Of a stretch of 64,000 bases of DNA, positions 61,111 to 64,000 are shown piece by piece. The stretch spans positions 2,170,001-2,234,000 of the forward strand of contig NZ_CP195793.1 in NCBI RefSeq assembly GCF_051466335.1, in the 5' to 3' direction. The translations under genes were made by a program, and so were the position numbers. Numbering within the stretch: position 1 is the first letter of the stretch; every line of letters begins with the position of its first letter. The notes under the pieces were generated by a model, which was given only the letters and a program-made list of their open reading frames with translations, ran no database searches and had not been told where the DNA came from. The stretch is from Planctomicrobium sp051466335 (GTDB taxonomy: Bacteria; Planctomycetota; Planctomycetia; Planctomycetales; Planctomycetaceae).

Positions 61111-62037
61111 CTAGAACTCGCCGACAACTTCGCCGCCAGCGATTGTTCCGAGCCGAATCCAGGTTGCTTGGTCGATGTTGTTTGCGACAAAACGGACAGC
61201 TCCGTCGCACATGAGTGTGTGGACCCCACCAACGTGCTGGCTGCGGGCAGCAACAGACCATGTCACAGGAGTCGTTGTGCAAGGCATTCCCAAGCGAGCT
61301 TGGTCTGCAAGAGAAGGGGATCCCAGGCAGCCGCGAGGGTTGTCAGCGACCAAAGAGTTTGGAGTCACAGTGGTCATGAACATGTAGCCGACAGAATCGT
61401 CGTTGAAGATCGCTCCGCGTGTGTCAGTGTCGTCCATATCGTTGGCACGACGGGTTTCAGACATCATGAGCGTGTTTGAAGTTCCATCCGTGATATCGGA
61501 AATCTTGGAACTTCGGCCTCGTGAGTTGAGTTCACCCTGGCTCGAGTTAAATCCAAACAGCGCCCGATTTGAACCATCGGTTCGTGAACCATTGGGGAGT
61601 CGGAAGTCGCCCCAGCAGACGACATAGTTCGCACGCATACGGTTGCCGTTTCGAATCGCTCCGTTGTCGCTAGGACAGTTGTAGATTGCGACAGGAACGT
61701 CCGACAGTGGCTGGTTTGGAGCTTCGTAAAAATGTCGTGTGAAGTCCCATTGGTTGTAAAGAGCGCTTTGCTCCAGGTATGGCCACAGCGACACGATAAA
61801 CGTATGTCGGCGGCCGTTGTCATGCTCGTTGACCGCAGCGAAAGGAAACGCATTCAACGTGTCGTGGTAGTTGTGCATTGCCAACCCGTATTGCTTCAGG
61901 TTGTTTTTGCACTGTGACCGGCGGGCGGCTTCTCGCGCTTGCTGAACAGCGGGGAGCAGCAGAGCAATCAGGACGGCGATAATCGCGATCACCACTAACA
62001 GCTCGATGAGTGTGAACCCGCGACGAGTTTTCTTCAT
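61111..62037 (-). CDS. DUF1559 pseudopilin-like protein
   Basis: This 308-residue protein has the type IV pilin-like start TRRGFTLIELLVVIAIIAVL, the family segment QAREAARRSQCKNNLKQYGLA, and YNCPSDNGAIRNGNRMRANY. DITDGTSNTLMMSET and the C-terminal VGGVHTLMCDGAVRFV with GGEVVGEF complete it. It is a second paralogue in the window and lacks the (Asp-His)n insert of the one at 45541. It probably shares a transcript with the lipoprotein gene. Confidence 0.93.
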   Translation of the reverse strand: MKKTRRGFTLIELLVVIAIIAVLIALLLPAVQQAREAARRSQCKNNLKQYGLAMHNYHDTLNAFPFAAVNEHDNGRRHTFIVSLWPYLEQSALYNQWDFTRHFYEAPNQPLSDVPVAIYNCPSDNGAIRNGNRMRANYVVCWGDFRLPNGSRTDGSNRALFGFNSSQGELNSRGRSSKISDITDGTSNTLMMSETRRANDMDDTDTRGAIFNDDSVGYMFMTTVTPNSLVADNPRGCLGSPSLADQARLGMPCTTTPVTWSVAARSQHVGGVHTLMCDGAVRFVANNIDQATWIRLGTIAGGEVVGEF

Positions 62038-62710
62038 TTCTTGGTTCCTTTACTAAAGTTAACAAACAAAGTTAATAATGCAGCTGGTAATGCTGATGGA
62101 TGACGCCTGGAAAAATCTCTAGAACAGTGTGTTCTCAGCCCCCTCGGTGCAAATGTCGACATTCCGCCCAAATATTTGCATGATTTCTCGGTTTATAATG
62201 TCTTTTGTAGAGAGCTGATCTATCGAATTCTATGCAACGGGAATAGGTAGCGGTAGTCTTTGATGAATTTTTGCCCTTAAGATTGGTGAAGAAACCTGCT
62301 TTTTTAAAGAATATTGTTAACAATTCAGGCGAGCTAAGTGCCTCTGTGTTAGGCTGGTTGATATTTCGAGATATTGGTGTGCGAGGCATTCGACTGTCGG
62401 TGTCTCTTTCGTCGGGAAGTACCAAATGAATTCGTACGACTGAGTCGGAGAAAGCAGCTGGGTGTTTCTAGCCAGCGATCTCGTCAAGTCGGTTTACGTT
62501 CACTCGCCAGCAGCGATCGAACCTGATCACTTGCTCTTGATCAGGTTCGGAGTCATTCGACAGGATTGGGGGGCTGTTGAAATCTGGGGCGAGCAGAGAT
62601 CTCAGGTTGCGAACTGAATGCTGAAGCGCGATAGTCAGGGAAGCAGAGTCTCTTTGGCCGGGGCAAACGTGGAAATGTTAATCAACGTTCTAAACCGGAG
62701 CCGAGCGGGC
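62038..62710. other. Intergenic region with one strong hairpin
   Basis: About 670 bp between the DUF1559 start and the uppS stop. It contains the hairpin at 62518-62549. A 96-codon minus frame (62135-62425) has no supporting motif. Confidence 0.4.
62518..62549. terminator. 12-bp perfect hairpin downstream of uppS
   Basis: CGAACCTGATCA (62518-62529) pairs with TGATCAGGTTCG (62538-62549) over an 8-nt loop. It lies 160 bp past the uppS stop. No T tract is seen, so termination is probable but not certain. Confidence 0.55.
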
Positions 62711-63544
62711 TCAGGTTGCTTTCAGGCCGCCAAATCGACGCTTCCGGCTGGCAAAGTCACGAAGGGCTATCAACAATTCTTTCTGTCGAAAATCTGGCCA
62801 GGCTGTTTCTGTAACGAACAGCTCAGCGTAGCTGATTTGCCAGAGAAGAAAGTTGCTAACTCGCATTTCACCCGAGGTGCGGATGACCAGATCTGGATCG
62901 ACCATACCAGCCGTGTACAGGTAGTCTGAGATCGTCGACTCGGTTATCTCGTTCGGGTCGATTTGACCGACCTTGGCTGCTTCGGAAATGGCTCGAACGG
63001 CAGCGACAATTTCGTCGCGGGCACCATAGTCCAGTGCCAGACAAAGCCGCATTCCGGTGTTGTTCTGACTCTGCCTGATGGTCTCGTTGACTGCCTCAAG
63101 AATGCGAGAATCGAGACGATCTGTCCTGCCGATCGTTGTGAACTGGATTCCGTTCTGGAGGATCAGTTTTCGCTCTGCGACCACAAATCGCTGCAACAAT
63201 CCCATGAGGAGATCGAGTTCCAATTTGGGGCGTTTCCAATTCTCGCTGCTGAAGCAGTACAGCGTCAATTGCTGAATTCCCAGGCGGGAACATTCTTCAA
63301 CGATCTCGCGAACGCTTTGGACTCCGCGGCGATGTCCTTCAAACCGGGGGAGTCCCCGAGCCTGAGCCCAGCGGCCGTTCCCATCCATGATGATGGCAAT
63401 GTGTGCAGGGAGCCGATCTGCTGAGAGCCCTTCAGCTTCGAGTTGGGCACTTGTGTATTGGGAGTCGGATTTCACAGTCGGAAAATCAATATTCCAGCAA
63501 AAATTGTCATCAGGCGGAACGGGCCTTGAGCGAATCAACTCCAT
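62711..63544 (-). CDS. uppS: Isoprenyl transferase (undecaprenyl diphosphate synthase)
   Basis: ATG 63544 gives 277 residues; an open frame to GTG 63589 and later starts are possible and no good ribosome-binding site decides. The core is complete: LPAHIAIIMDGNGRWAQARGLPRFEGHRRGV (catalytic Asp, diphosphate-binding Arg), LTLYCFSSENWKRPKLE, LALDYGARDEIV and the C-terminal DLVIRTSGEMRVSNFLLWQISYAELFV. It makes the C55 carrier lipid for wall and polysaccharide synthesis. It stands alone. Confidence 0.95.
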   Translation of the reverse strand: MELIRSRPVPPDDNFCWNIDFPTVKSDSQYTSAQLEAEGLSADRLPAHIAIIMDGNGRWAQARGLPRFEGHRRGVQSVREIVEECSRLGIQQLTLYCFSSENWKRPKLELDLLMGLLQRFVVAERKLILQNGIQFTTIGRTDRLDSRILEAVNETIRQSQNNTGMRLCLALDYGARDEIVAAVRAISEAAKVGQIDPNEITESTISDYLYTAGMVDPDLVIRTSGEMRVSNFLLWQISYAELFVTETAWPDFRQKELLIALRDFASRKRRFGGLKAT

Positions 63545-63589
63545 TCTGACCGATCTGTCTATCCGCATCAAGAAATCGAAGATAAGCAC

Positions 63590-64000
63590 TTTCAGAATTA
63601 GTGATTATGAACGTTTGGAGAATGCCGACCGAACCGGCAACGTGAGAGATTTTGATCGGAAGTGGAGTAGCATCAGTCGGGGTGGATCTAAAAAAAGGGG
63701 AAATTCCTCTCGGCGTGACAGCAACTGACTCAATCTCTCGAAATCAATAAACTATGATGCTGCGGCCATCTCACTGTGAACACTTGCTTTGCAACGTGGT
63801 GACCGGGCCGATGGAGGTGTGGGGTTCCAGAGAACGAATCGCGGTCTTTCCGGTTCCGTGCGATGAGGGCTCACCATCGATGAAATCAAGATCCATCTCA
63901 TTGTTGAATTTTCTGAGTCTGCAGGAATGCCTCTTATGGCTGCGGGAAATCCGGGATTTCGTGTCTGGTTGAGAGAACCGTTGCTTCAACTCTTCTCTCG
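63590..64000. other. Right edge, unassigned
   Basis: No gene is firmly supported. From about 63873 a plus-strand frame (after a TGA) reads like a protein segment (TIDEIKIHLIVEFSES...) and runs off the edge, but without an identifiable start it cannot be called. Confidence 0.3.

Overview
The window reads as chromosome of a planctomycete. The evidence is two DUF1559 pseudopilin-type proteins with the family N-terminus, a DUF1501 protein, an exported sulfatase, a PknB-like kinase, a DUF1080 protein, an exported DUF255 protein, several TTG/GTG starts and many lone genes on alternating strands. No rRNA gene or CRISPR array was seen; one tRNA is present.

Layout. 1-0.5 kb: start of a DUF1501 gene. 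1.5-7.3 kb: TetR regulator, membrane-fusion protein and RND pump, ending exactly at an IS5-type insertion (7.3-8.2 kb). 8.4-9.9 kb: sulfatase. 10.1-17.6 kb: an accessory stretch with a second IS, a decapitated methyltransferase-DsrE fusion, a SoxB-like metallophosphoesterase, a TacA/TacT-type toxin-antitoxin pair, an internally deleted IS, and an excisionase-like plus integrase pair (integrase frameshifted) that stops beside tRNA-Arg(UCG). 17.9-34.1 kb is mostly housekeeping: dehydrogenase, methyltransferase, kinase, zinc-ribbon mini-protein, purine nucleoside phosphorylase, metallo-beta-lactamase-fold protein, TsdA-like dihaem cytochrome, the rpmF-plsX-fabD-acpP-fabF lipid cluster, hemW, a hydrolase, an ATP-grasp-like protein and hemH.

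34.2-39.8 kb is a decayed accessory zone: AAA-type and RayT-like fragments, a CdiA-CT-like tRNase toxin with a probable immunity protein joined to a broken family-39 glycosyltransferase, a second identical copy of the 861-bp IS that splits a membrane-anchored gene, and a truncated IS relic. 39.8-64 kb returns to core genes: TadE, HIT, rRNA methyltransferase, map, GT2, a His-rich secreted protein near a DUF1559 protein with an (Asp-His)n tract, lptB, DUF255-DsbD fusion, DUF1080, a membrane-embedded sigma-54 activator, a KAS III homologue, floA, a BON-like protein, DUF444, a lipoprotein, DUF1559 and uppS.

How the parts fit. rpmF-plsX-fabD-acpP-fabF is one lipid-synthesis transcription unit. hemW and hemH, 2 kb apart, both concern haem. 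The RND trio is one efflux unit with its own regulator. The SoxB-like enzyme, the DsrE fusion, the TsdA-like cytochrome and the sulfatase suggest sulfur-compound chemistry, but they do not form one operon. The most notable items are the orphan toxin/immunity pair, the sigma-54 activator with PDZ-like, multi-TM and GAF parts, the histidine-rich pair with its candidate operators, and IS insertions whose 4-bp CTAG duplications allow the original genes to be reconstructed. All calls come from reading translated sequence and motifs by eye; no database search was run.
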